Origin: Micropterix aruncella
Taxonomy: Eukaryota > Arthropoda > Insecta > Lepidoptera > Micropterigidae
Direction: 5' to 3'
NCBI GenBank assembly: GCA_944548615.1
Contig: OX155980.1
Location: 60,828,965-60,892,964, forward strand
Length of the DNA: 64,000 nucleotides
Position numbers and translations under genes: made by a program. The notes under the pieces were generated by a model. It was not told where the DNA came from. It did no database searches and saw nothing but the letters and a program-made list of their open reading frames with translations. Position 1 is the stretch's first letter, and each line of letters opens with the position of its first letter. This document shows positions 11,319 to 60,917 of this stretch, piece by piece.

Positions 11319-11630
11319 ATCAGATGAGTTTATTGCGTGTGCCCGATGACGTAGCGCGAACCACAGTGGTATTTCTGACTATGTACGAGAACTCGCTTGA
11401 CTGGCCGTGTTGATATGAATGCGCGTTGCAGCGTATGTCCAGTTTAATAAGCCGTGCCGGTCTTGATTGATCCTGTCATAATGCTCGGTGTTGCCGTCGA
11501 GGGACCAATGCATCCGAACTACTGAATGTATCAAAATAAACGACACGGGATACCGCACAAATCATCAAAACGCAAAACGCTACTCTATTTCTATAGCCTC
11601 CCTAACCAAAAGCTTTTTAGCTAGGATTTT
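11319..11630. other. No gene recognised
   Basis: Mixed-composition sequence between a family A and a family E copy. No coding frame and no repeat recognised. Confidence 0.35.
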
Positions 11631-12312
11631 TAAGCTATTGCATAGCTTTTATCGCGGGCCTTAGGCCAGCGCGGCGACCGAATGAAGAAATTTCTTAACG
11701 AAAATTAATGATTTTAAACTGATAATTACGTCTAAACGAGTACTGCTTACGATTCGAAAAAAATGTATGTTAAACAAAAACATTTTCCTAATATTCGTAG
11801 CTTTGAATATTTTAGATTTTGTTTATATTACATAGTGTAATTAATTTGTGAAATTAGGTCTTATCGAACACAAAAACGACTACTACGCAAATACTATCTG
11901 GCGTATTATTATAAAACCTGCACCATTTTAAAGATAATTTAATTATCTATCTTTTTATCGAATAACCCGTTTTTTTTTGCTTTATCGAATAAAAAATTCG
12001 TGCGCGGCGCTCTATTGGAAGACGTTTACATTATTCCGAATGATTTGCTTCCGCAATGATTCGGAATAATTTCAACGTTTTCCGATAGATCGCAGTTATC
12101 TGTCTTCTACGCTCACTGCAGGTCGATAGAACGACTAATCGTTAAAACTTCCTGTGGTGACGGGCTCGCCCGTTGTAGTCGACACCTCAAGATGAGATCG
12201 CAGTTATCTGATATCAGAAAAAATAAAATAGATAAATAATTATAATTGCATAAGTTGTTAAAAATGCTATGCAATAGCTTTACCGCGGCAGTCCCCGAGT
12301 GCCACACGTATT
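11631..12312 (-). repeat. Family E repeat, copy 3, carrying a nested insertion
   Basis: Same orientation as copy 2. It is longer (682 bp) because 12103-12194 is an inserted family A fragment and one 16-bp target repeat is added. The internal hairpin at about 12006-12093 is shorter than in the other copies. The right end is gagtgccacacgta. Confidence 0.82.
12103..12194 (+). mobile_element. Family A retroposon, copy A3 (92-bp 5'-truncated)
   Basis: Matches only the shared 3' end of family A, from gtcttctacgctcactgcag to gtcgacacctcaagatg. Both sides carry agatcgcagttatctg (12087-12102 and 12195-12210), a perfect 16-bp target duplication inside family E. The other family E copies have only one copy of that site, so the insertion came later. 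Confidence 0.88.
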
Positions 12313-12440
12313 TTTTTCCATGAACACTCAAAATCACAGGCTTGCATTGTTGCGTAAAGCGCTATTTAGTTAAGGAAATATTATTGTGTATTTATTGGCT
12401 CCTACATGTATGCATAAATGTTATCATTTGATATCGAAAT

Positions 12441-12530
12441 TCGGGGGGGGGGGGGGGGGAATTGGCAATTTCTCTCATTCACTGCCCCCACCCCCAAATC
12501 TATAATGACCTAACCCCCCCCCCCCCCTCC
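12441..12530. repeat. Poly-G and poly-C tracts
   Basis: A run of about 18 G from 12442 and a run of 13 C near 12514-12526. The open frame crossing them has no domain. Confidence 0.85.
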
Positions 12531-12849
12531 TACCAAATGACTCTTCAAACTACGGTGTCAGTTTTTCTTTGCCACCCAGTAAGGCTACTATTAAAAAGCG
12601 AGTGTCGCGACGCGGCACCTGTCATTTTCGATTTGACAGCTTCTCTAATTGAAAGTTGGTTGTCTGTTGACGGTGGCACTCTATCCGTACCATTTGACAC
12701 AGGGCGGAGATGTTTAGAAGCGTGGGTGAGGTGACACGGCGCGCCCGAGCGTTTGGAAATTAATCAAAACGGAATACATACTACTATACACACGAAAGCG
12801 GCAGATGCCTTTGTATATTAATTCAATTCATTTCCGATGGGTTTAGCCC

Positions 12850-12915
12850 AGTGATTCCCAACGTGGGCTATAATGCCCTCCAAGTGGGCGAATTGAGTGG
12901 CTTAAAGGGCGACTG
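12850..12915 (+). mobile_element. hAT-like terminal sequence
   Basis: cagtgattcccaacgtggg followed by ctataatgccctccaag resembles the terminal inverted repeat of hAT transposons (CAGTGxTTCCCAAxxTGGG). Only this end is recognised. A related end is at 53557. Confidence 0.4.
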
Positions 12916-13167
12916 AGAGTTAAGAGTGATTTTAAAGTCGAATTTCAAATATTTCTTCCGAATATTTACGAATTCAATTGTTTGTTTCTAATCTTCATTG
13001 CAAATTTTCACAATCGGCAGGTTTATTATCAAACAGCAATCTCTTACAACCAACCCTACTATGAATTGTTTATGTGTATGTGTGCGTGTAATATGTGTGT
13101 GTGTGTCTTGCATTCGATCGACAGCATTGAAATTCAATTCCGTTAATTTTATGCGAACGGACAATGG

Positions 13168-13240
13168 TGACCCAGGCGGGAATCGAACCCCGGACCTTAC
13201 AATGTAATATCAGGCAACCTAACCACTATGCCACCGGGCC
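13168..13240 (-). repeat. tRNA-like sequence (SINE head or tRNA pseudogene), copy 1
   Basis: 73 nt on the minus strand. It has a box-A-like ggcatagtggttaggt, a box-B ggttcgattcccg and a 7-bp acceptor-type pairing (ggcccgg with ctgggtc, including G-U pairs). The T arm pairs well; the anticodon arm does not fold convincingly, so it is not called as a functional tRNA. A sister copy is at 36089-36163. Confidence 0.6.
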
Positions 13241-13548
13241 GTATGTCAATGAGTTCCTCACTGGAAAGTCGGTACTATTATAGTCAAGATACAATATTTC
13301 AAATAAATTAAATTTTATACGTTAGAATTATTTTAGATAATTTCTTCTCCTTTCACTTTTTATAATTTTCTTCGTGGCTTGGTAGCTCTCAAGAACGTCC
13401 ACAGCCATGACTTTCCCATAAATTGAACACATGAAACAGTAAGAAAAGAGAAATTAGAGCACTTATAGTATTGAAGAGATACGTTGAACAAAAGATGAAG
13501 ATTGATTAATACCATGCATTTTAATCTGTAAAGTAATCGAAGACTTAT

Positions 13549-13929
13549 ATGGTACAACAAACAATAATTTGTATTGTATACAATCTGAAATGTATCGTTT
13601 TTGTTTCTCGATGCGAAAATTCTAGATATTTGGCAAATGCAAATCGTTTAAAAACTACTTTAAATTTCGATCCCGCGCAAGCAAAAACATTGTTCCATGC
13701 TAAGAACACAAGATCGTCGCAGGTACCACAACATATACTACCCAGAACATCTACTACGTTTGGACAACTCCATTATTTTTACCTTGCTCCGAGATTAATT
13801 AATATTTTAGGAAAACACTTGGATATTTCAGGACTGACTCCGGTGGTCCTTAAAAAATGCCTTATTCAGTGGTTGCTTAGTAAAGGAAGTGCGGAAGCTG
13901 AATGTATCCTCATGACATGTCAAAAATAG
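13549..13929 (+). pseudogene. LINE ORF2 C-terminal fragment
   Basis: The frame reads TLFHAKNTRSSQVPQHILPR, then FGQLHYFYLAPRLINILG and KKCLIQWLL before the stop. The layout (K/N-T-R, F/Y-x-Y-x-A/P-x-x-x-N-x-L, LKKxLxxWL) is that of non-LTR retrotransposon C-termini. Upstream RT is absent. The AT-rich stretch after it (13930-14110) may be its 3' UTR. Confidence 0.55.
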
Positions 13930-14934
13930 CAACGCATTTATTTACACTTAATTTATACACTCTCATTTTTCTGACAATATAACGTACATGTACTTATACT
14001 AGAGTGAATTCAGGTTTTTTATTTTTATTCCTTAAAGTTTTGTATTTGAATTTATTTTATGAATATTTTTATTATTTATTGATTTTGTATTTTTTTAAAT
14101 ATTGCTATAAACTTATGGTCTAATTTATCGCAATCTCATGATATCCATCGCCTTTATACCCTCTATAAATAGAGCAGAAGTTGTGTCGAAGTATACGACA
14201 CGCTAACAGAAGGATATACGAAAATGCAAAAAAGCATTTATTAGCAAGCTTTTGCGATGGATCGGCGTCTTTGGATACATCAAGTTTTAAAATTGCTCTT
14301 TCACACATGCGATTAAAAATTGACCGGTTGCCGGTCCGGTATTTATTCGATGGCCTGAAGCTGACCTCGAGAAGAATTCTCATTAATTTTGATAGTTTTT
14401 AAGACCTTCAGAGTTCCCCGTATGTCATGTAACTATAACTTCATACCGTGTGTTCCCCGTAGCATATCAAAATAATTTTGACATGCATACAGGGAACATA
14501 AAAGTACAATATTTTTTCTCTACCATAACTTTTTTTTTCTAAATTATAATATTAAGTAATGATAACAAAAACTTTCTTAATTCGGCCAAGTTGATTTTCG
14601 GAGGTCACTACCTCCATAAAAAAATATTTCCTAGTAAGTATTTAATGAGGGGAAGTACTAATATTCGAAAATAAATATGGCCGAATTAGGAGATTTTTGG
14701 TTTTAATTATTTTTATTAGAGAACATTAAAAAGAAACATAGAAAGATGAATATTATTCATCTTTCTTACTTGCAATTAAAAACTTTCACAATATCCTGTA
14801 AACTAAAATATCGCGCCATCTACAATATCGCTTCATTTAAAAATCAAATTATAAACGTGGGTCTCCGTGAGCCTTCGAATTCGAATTTCGAACTATCCAC
14901 GCATCGCAAGCGTCGCCGCTTTCAATTGCCTTAC
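13930..14934. other. No gene recognised
   Basis: AT-rich. Two imperfect copies of a word like catacagggaaca or cgtgtgttccccg lie near 14420-14500. Short open frames on both strands are not gene-like. Confidence 0.35.
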
Positions 14935-15875
14935 TATTTAATTAATGTATGGCGGACTTTAAATATGATTTTTGTCGCTTGTATATGAGATACTCCAACT
15001 AAAATCACAATGTGATTTCAGATCAACGAGGCACCTGTGTACACAATTTCATGTCTTTATGACCAATATTTTGAGATTGAAGTATGACTAGCGTACCCTC
15101 TGGCGGACCAATGTCAACCATAATCTTTTCAATGCTTGCCATGACCAAATCATGTCTGCATGCCGAATTTCAGCACAATTCGATGCGGACAGATTTCAGC
15201 ACAAGTGTTCGGACGCTTTTGCCGAGGAATACATACGCAGACACACCCAGACACACAACTAGGGTTGTCGACTACAGCGGGCGAGCCCGTCACCTCACGA
15301 AGTTTTAACGATTAGTCGTTCTATCTCCCTGGAGTGAGCGCAGAAGACTTGGACAAAACTAGCTACGTCACAAGCCCGTAAGAGGCCAACGCCTTAACCG
15401 CGAGATAGCCAGGAGTGTTACCCGGCGGGCTTACACTCACGCCCTTACTCCCAATTATGACCAGATTACTCCGGTCTCTCGATTGGTTATGAGTTCGAGG
15501 TCGCTTGCGCGGTCCTCTCCCTTACGAAGCGGTGAAACGGTGTTTACCGAATCTATCGCGGACCACAGCGTCCTTTGACCGGCTGTTCACCCGGGATCGG
15601 ATAGCCAATGGTCGTTTCAAGAGCAGTCGCCGTAAGGTCCGCAACCACCCCCGCTCTATAGGAAACAGTACTGCATCCAGACTCCCCCGACTGTTAATCA
15701 GAGTGCACAGTCGATTGGCGACACAGACACACAGACAGACTTCATTTTAAACATGATGTTAAACGTCTCACCGGGTCTCACAATGCATATTTCTGTCTTC
15801 ATCCCGAAAAAAATGCGCCTTTACAATGCTTTCCCTCCTGGTCGGTTGGTGAACCAGGAAAGTAAAAGTACTATA
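14935..15875 (-). repeat. Family B repeat, copy 2, split by a family A insertion
   Basis: Blocks shared with the copy at 49870-50345: gcttgtatatgagata, cctctggcggacca, ccatgaccaaatcatgtctg and a CA-rich tract. It resumes after 15733 with acagacagactt and ends in the hairpin ctttccctcctggtcgg to ggaaagt. Copy A4 (15258-15723) interrupts it in the CA-rich tract. Confidence 0.72.
15258..15723 (-). mobile_element. Family A retroposon, copy A4 (5' truncated)
   Basis: About 0.47 kb. The shared end (cgactacagcgggcgagccc) is at the left. The other end stops inside the family consensus at cagtcgattggc, where A2 continues. The flanking word cagacacaca occurs at 15248-15257 and 15724-15733, a likely 10-bp target duplication within the CA-rich part of a family B copy. 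Confidence 0.78.
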
Positions 15876-15917
15876 CATTTATTGCGCATAGCGATACCGA
15901 ATCTCCAGTCAAATCGG

Positions 15918-17178
15918 GTGGGTGGGCCAGAAAGATTTGCGAATTTGAAAAAATTATAATAAAAAAACTAAATACAATTCACATACAATTTTTAATTTGT
16001 ATTAAAATAGACATCTGGGAAATTCATTTCTTAAAAATAACATCATCCAGGTGTGCACCATCGCGCTGCGAACATTCCTCGAATCTGAACCTCAAATTAG
16101 TAAAAACTCGCTGGCACATTGCGCGGGGAATAGCTGCAATTTCTTCTCGGATATTGGTCTTCAACTGGTTAATCGTGGCTGGGTTATTGGAGTAGACTCT
16201 ACTTTTCAATTATCCCCACATAAAATAGTCCGGTGGCGTTAGATCCGGACTTCTAGGCGGCCATGCAATGTCACCTCGGCGCGATATCAGTTTTCCAGCA
16301 AACATCTCGTTTACAACCGCCAAAGAGGCATTAGACGTATGGCATGTCGCGCCATTTTGTTGAAACCATGTGTCGCACGATTATAGGCTTCAAATTGTTG
16401 CAGGTGCGGAAAGAAAAAATCCTTTAACATGGCTATGTATCGGTCCTATAATTCCGTGCGCTGATATGGCCGCCCAAACGGTTACTTTCGGCGAATGCAG
16501 AGGCTTTTGATGTTTTGCACGTGGATTCTCTGCAGCCCAGTAACGGCAATTCTGTTTATTGACATGCCCATTTAAGTGAAAATGGGCTTCGTCGGAGAAC
16601 AGAATATTGTTGAAACTCTGAAAGCGTTCCAACATTGTTTCAACAAAAGCTCGTCGTAAAATTGGATCATTTGGCTGTAATTCCTGCACAAGTTGAATTT
16701 TATACGGGTGCAATTTCAGATCTTTCAACAAAATGCGACGCAAAGATGTTCTGGATACCACAAGTTCGGCTGATCGCTTGCGAGTCGATAGACCAGGATT
16801 ACGTTGAACTGAAGCTCTAACTTGTTCAATGGTGTCTTCCGTTCTTGTTGACCTTGGGCGTCCCGCAGGCTTCTGTTTGAGAGTCGAACCAGTAGCTTCG
16901 AACTTTCTGACCCACGAACGAATCACATTTTCCTTCGGACATTGATTTAGGTCATGTAATTCAAACTCGCGCCGAAATAATCGCCGAACAATAGCGCACG
17001 AATCGCCATTTTATAATAATGTTTAACGCAGAATGCACGTTGCGCTCCGGTGAAGAGATCCATCGCGACTAAATTTCCGAGAACCGAGCTTCTCAACCCC
17101 ACCACCCGCGCAGGCCCCTCTCATAAGGTCCAAACGCTAGAGTGTTTTTAAAATCGCACGCCTTTCTGGCCCACCCGT
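15918..17178 (-). mobile_element. IS630/Tc1-mariner-type transposon with intact TIRs
   Basis: About 1.26 kb bounded by gggtgggccagaaag (15920-15934) and its exact reverse complement ctttctggcccaccc (17162-17176). A minus-strand transposase pseudogene fills the interior. Size and layout are those of a complete Tc1/mariner-like element. The left end has an extra gggt, so the precise target TA could not be assigned. Confidence 0.85.
16027..17010 (-). pseudogene. IS630/Tc1-like transposase, frameshifted
   Basis: An open frame (complement 16390-16926) gives a helix-turn-helix with a GRPRSTRTEDTIEQVRAS linker, LRRILLKDLKLHPYKIQL, and FSDEAHFHLNGHVNKQNCRYW (first catalytic Asp and its typical context). 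After a frameshift near 16390 the frame resumes with WPPRSPDLTPPDYFMWG (third catalytic position). A stop after WG is followed by LKSRVYSNNPATINQLK and ends near 16027. The N-terminus upstream of 16926 is also out of frame. Family: DDE_3/IS630-like. At least two disruptions make it inactive. Confidence 0.83.
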
Positions 17179-18179
17179 TATATCAGTCAGGTAGACAGGC
17201 TCTTAGCAATTCTGCGAAAGAGGCGATGTGGTCCTCTGTTCTGCTCAAATGGCGTTCTGTCGCAGGCCAATATTAAAATAGGACGTGATATGGCGTTCTG
17301 ACCATCAAAGGTTACTTGCAGCGTGCTCTCCGACTCTTAGGTTAGTGATAAATCCCGGATTCGCCGCCGTAGTAGGACGGTGTGAAAGCACTCCAGCCGC
17401 CCGGAGCGCGGGCGCAACCACCAATTACGTTATTATGTAATTAAATCTCGGAATTTCTTTTTTTGAATCGGCTTTATTATTATCCGTATCGTAGGGCACA
17501 TTCGCTCGCTCCTATAGCCGCGTCCCGCTCGCTCTCGTCATTACATTGACAATGTGCACTGGTAAATAATCCTTCTTTGTCAAGTCTCTTCAATCGTACG
17601 AATGCTCAGTGCATCGACTTTGTATCGCTTTGTATTATTAATCATGTTTCGAAGTTTGAATTTGATGGATTACTCGGTCTCTATTGCTAGACACGAGTTT
17701 ACTCGCGCTCGATTGCTAGCTAGCCAAAAGTTTAATCGGGCTCGATTGCCAAACACGAGTTTATTCGTCTCAAACAATAGCGCTGCACTCTAGCGTCCAC
17801 TCATCATAATTAATAGCGCTGCAAATCCATATAGGTCAATAATCTTTATCCAATCCAGTTTTTCGGCGGTTTTCCAGTTGTCAACTACAAGTGTAGTAGG
17901 GTAGGATTCTCATTATTGACGATTAAAATAATAGGTCCTTCCCTGATTGGGGGGGGGGGGGAGAAGGTGGTTTGGAACAAGGAATTTAGCATGCCTGTTA
18001 GTTAGAGGTTCTCTTTCTTTTTAGGCTTATATTGCATTTAGAGTAGCAGGATCGATTCTAAAAACAGAACCGAGGAGTTACCCTTCAGCGCGCAGGATTT
18101 TTTTTAAAAATCAGTGACTCTTGAGTTTTACTGCGTACACAAACAACAGTAGCCATGACATGACTTAATATTATCGCGA
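17179..18179. other. No gene recognised
   Basis: Includes two imperfect direct copies of a 40-bp unit (gctagacacgagtttactcg and gccaaacacgagtttattcg) at 17685-17770. A 12-base poly-G tract lies at about 17949. No Serrate exon was found here. Confidence 0.35.
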
Positions 18180-18351
18180 CTATACGAATATGTTATTCGT
18201 ATATGCTATGCGATGTATTCATTTTCTGGAATTTACTCAATGTCAAATACATTAGAAGTAATATACGAATATGTTATTCCATTAATGATAATATATGAGT
18301 ATGTTATTCCTTTAAATTAACGATCTCCAAAGCGCCCTAACATATTCAAAT

Positions 18352-18454
18352 TAACATTATTTGCGGATGATACCAGCTTTACATATTTAGGTTTCAATAA
18401 TTGATCACATTTATTTATATATTTAAGAGCTGGTATCATCCGCAAATAATGTTA
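18352..18454. repeat. Inverted repeat made from a reverse-transcriptase fragment
   Basis: 27-bp perfect arms at 18352-18378 and 18428-18454 around a 49-bp loop. Read on + from 18352 the left arm and loop encode LTLFADDTSFTYLGFNN, the box C region of a LINE RT. The flanks (18305-18351) can also read PKRPNIFK upstream. It is a LINE scrap folded back on itself. Confidence 0.75.
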
Positions 18455-19245
18455 TGACCACAACAAACTTCTAGGGAGTCGTCAAAATGATGGTCAAGTT
18501 TATTTTTTTCATTACCCGCCCAGCGTCTCGGTGTCGGGCGCTGGAAGTGAATCGCGAACCGCATGAAATACGCAAATAATTTATTTTTTACTTTCCTGCA
18601 AGTAAGGGGCTCTCTAGACGATCTAGCATGCTTGTCAAGCATCGCGTCGCGGGCTAGGAGGGGATCGTAATCCCCAGGAAATATGCAAATATTTTTTCAC
18701 ATATTTACCAATAATGCCTAATTTTGTAGTTTTATACCAGGTAATCACGTAAAATTATAGTGAATTTTGAGTCCTTGAGTTCCTCTTTTGAGTCCTTAAC
18801 TTTCTTATATTTTTTTAATATTAACATTATGCACTCGAACACATACAGTGATGGAAGAATAAGTATATTGAGATTTCTGAAGTGACCACAACAATAATCC
18901 GTACGTTCTTATGGTTCGTACGGGCGTTTTTGGGGAGAGAAAAAATGGTTTCTTAAAACTGTGGAAACTAAACCAGTATGGGGTTGGTAATTTTTGAATC
19001 GATAAAGAAAATGTCGTATACGATATGACGTTAAGATGACGTGGTCTCTATCGCTTTTCATTTGAAATTCGAACGTGGAATAAGGAATAGAGTTATGACG
19101 TCATCTTGTATACGACGTTTTCTCGTCGTGAGGCAATTTGTTTGGGACCAGCCGCACGACAAAAATCGAACAGTGTAGTGTCCTGCTTCCGACGTATGGA
19201 ATTCCTGGCGTGGTTGTCTAAAACGCATTATTTGTTCTTTGACAG
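18455..19245. other. Upstream intron of Serrate exon 1
   Basis: Presumed intron sequence immediately before the first visible exon. It includes a GC-richer stretch at 18500-18670 without recognised coding content. The sequence gacag at 19241-19245 serves as the acceptor. Confidence 0.4.
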
Positions 19246-58371
<39,126 letters not shown>

Positions 58372-58705
58372 GTAAGTGTCAAATATATGATAAATATATT
58401 TTTTTTTATTTAGAAAGAAGATCACGCAACGTGTTTATAAGAGAAGTTTTACTTTTAGTACATATATTCTGATATAATTCACATTACATTACTTAGAAGC
58501 ACTTTGCACTCGGACTTTGCATTTGGCATTTTGCACTCGGATACTTTGCACATTGAATTTTGCACACGGACAACTACTTTTCCTTGTAATCGCGCAATTT
58601 GCATTTTACGACACTTTGCACTTGGACACAAACACTTTGCTTACAGATAATCGCTACTGACTTACGGAGAAATGCCCTGGGGTGTAATGGCTCAAACTAA
58701 TTAAA

Positions 58706-58937
58706 CTAACGTCGATTACGTCTTTACATAAATAGTATGTCTGACGAGAAGCGATACGGCTTTTTATTAATAATACGCAATATAGCTTAATGTACATTTA
58801 TTAACGGGTCGAGAAATTATTACTATTAATAACCGCGATCCGTTAATAAAAGCACATTAAGCTATATTGCGTGTCATTAAAAAAAGCCTTACCACTTTTC
58901 GTCAGGACTACTATTTATAGACGTAATCGAGGTTAGA
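58706..58937. mobile_element. Fold-back MITE in the intron after exon 14
   Basis: Imperfect inverted arms of about 100 bp, left 58706-58812 and right 58840-58937. Matching words include gattacgtct, aaatagta, gtctgacga, ggctttttatt, acgcaatatagcttaatgt and tttattaacgg. The central loop is only about 27 bp. No ORF. The word aaggctttttatt also occurs at position 9 of the window, so related copies may exist nearby. Confidence 0.75.
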
Positions 58938-59650
58938 CAACTTTATGCTATACGTGTTCTGCTGTACTATAATGAGGAATGTAAATAAGATAGCGCTACT
59001 CTGAGGACTCTCAAACACGACTACGATACAAGAAATAAATAGACATAACATAGAATGAAGACTACCTTTGGACAAAGACACTACATTTACTTAACGCCAA
59101 AGCATTCGTAAGAAAATTCACCTACCGCTGATTCTACCCAACGTTAACTGTTCATGTTTATTTATTTTTTCAATATAATTCTAACGATAATTTGTGGAGA
59201 AAGTGTTAAATACGCGCCATGGATCATCAGTGAATATGCGAAAATAAGAGAAACTGTTTAATTGTGAGTTATTGCTGAGGACTGATCTGCACTATTTCGA
59301 CAACGTCAACCTGTCAAATTAATCCATTGATCCTTTCCATAATATAAACATTTTAAAGTGAACCTGGACGTGTTTTAAACTTGTCGCAGTAAGTAAAGTG
59401 CCCAATGAATTTATTTCTTTTTAAAGAAACAAACAAATAAAATCAAAGTATTAATACTAAATGAATACATGTTATCAATCGGTTGTAAACTGAACTACCA
59501 AGGATAAACAAAGACACGAACCGATCAGTGAGAATCAGTATTTGACCACAAGCGCGACATTCCGTTTATCTCCAGTAGATGGATTAATAGCATAAATTAT
59601 CGGGACATTATTACAAACATTATTGCAATACCAGTGTTTTTCTTACATTA

Positions 59651-60831
59651 TGAACAACTACAATCAATGTAAGGATAAAATAAAAAAAGAGGAACGGTTA
59701 ATATGCACAATATGCAACATATCTTTACATTGTTATTGTGCGGGCATAGTCGAAGATTTGTTTGGTCGTATGGGCAAAAAGAAAAAAAGTTTTGAAGGTA
59801 ACTCTAGTGTCGGAACCGAAATATACTCGAGGACCTTGAGATCAGCTAGTGCGGCAGCGGCCTCGCCTGGAGAATCGCCAACTGTGGCACCTGCGATCGC
59901 ACCTCTCAACGCAACTCTGACAGCGGCGAATATAAACATCCCTCTCTACAGCCACAGTAACACCATCACGGTGTAAGATCGGCCGTCGCCCTCCATCACC
60001 AGCCATAGAGATCTACCCTTTTGCCAGGATATTTCAATCGTGGAATTAGTTTTGTCCACTATTGACTCGAAATTTTCCGCATTAGGCGACAAAATAGATT
60101 CGAAGATCGATCACGTATCTAATACATTGCGAGAATTCAGAAAATATATCGAGTACAGCAATAACAAGATCGAATAATTATCCAAGAAAACAGAAAACGT
60201 CGACGCCAACGCAACCCGCCTGGCTGTCGATAACGATTCTCTCAGAACACAACTCCGACTTGCCGACCAAAAGATTGATCAGCTCGATCTGCACTCTCGT
60301 ATGCAGAACATTGAAATATCAGGCATTCCGGAGAGTCGTGAATAAAACCTTGTACAGTTGGTGCTGAAAATTTCTGGTACTGCAAAGTTACACCCTACGA
60401 GTAGAGGACATTGTCGCTTGCCATCGCGTTAGATCAAGGACTTCTCAGGAAACTGGCAGGTCCACCCCCCCCCCCCCCCCATCCCCGGACGATTTTATTA
60501 AGACTTTCCACCCGGAGGATTAAAGATGACTTGCTCGCCGCTGTTCACATATTCAAACCAACAGCTAAAGTCATCAGCGGGACCAATATCAAACGCATAT
60601 TATACTTCAACGAACACTTATCTCCGCGCAATAAGGACCTACTATTTCATACAAGGGCTGCCGCTAAACTTGCGAATTTTCAGTTTGTGTGAATTCGCGA
60701 CGCCAAGATCTTCGTACGCAAAAATACAAAGACACCTTTAATATATACCCGCTCGCTCGAAAACATCACAAAAATTTCGCAAACGTACTCGCTACAGCCA
60801 GAAAATAGAGATAGTGTCGACCCCGCCGAAT
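59651..60831 (+). pseudogene. LINE ORF1 remnant (Cys-rich start, coiled coil, FP-like domain)
   Basis: The open start MNNYNQCKDKIKKEERLICT, with ICTICNISLHCYCAG, is PHD-like. An Ala/Pro/Ser linker follows. After a stop at 59974 come heptad-rich pieces (VELVLSTIDSKFSALGDKID, LRTQLRLADQKIDQLDLHSR), then QNIEISGIPESRE and, past a 14-base poly-C tract at 60465, PRTILLRLSTRRIKDDLLAA, IYFNEHLSPRNKDLLF-like and WIRDAKIFVR. This is the coiled-coil plus FP-like ORF1 of CR1/Jockey elements. Several stops and frameshifts. Confidence 0.78.
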
Positions 60832-60917
60832 AAGTTAATTTGTATAATTAGCCATATTAACAATATCAAAATTACTAATACTTATTAATACTCTATTAAC
60901 TAACTACATATTATCTT

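Noticed and set aside
12998..13207. Small Cys-Val rich protein
   Set aside because: The Cys-Val run comes from a (GT)n tract and the end overlaps the tRNA-like sequence.
13168..13240. Functional tRNA gene
   Set aside because: Acceptor and T arms pair but no acceptable anticodon arm was found, and a similar second copy shares the odd middle.
1..19245. Missing N-terminal Serrate exons (signal peptide, MNNL, DSL, EGF1-4)
   Set aside because: No Cys-rich phase-compatible exon or DSL pattern was found in this stretch; they are assumed to lie upstream of the window.
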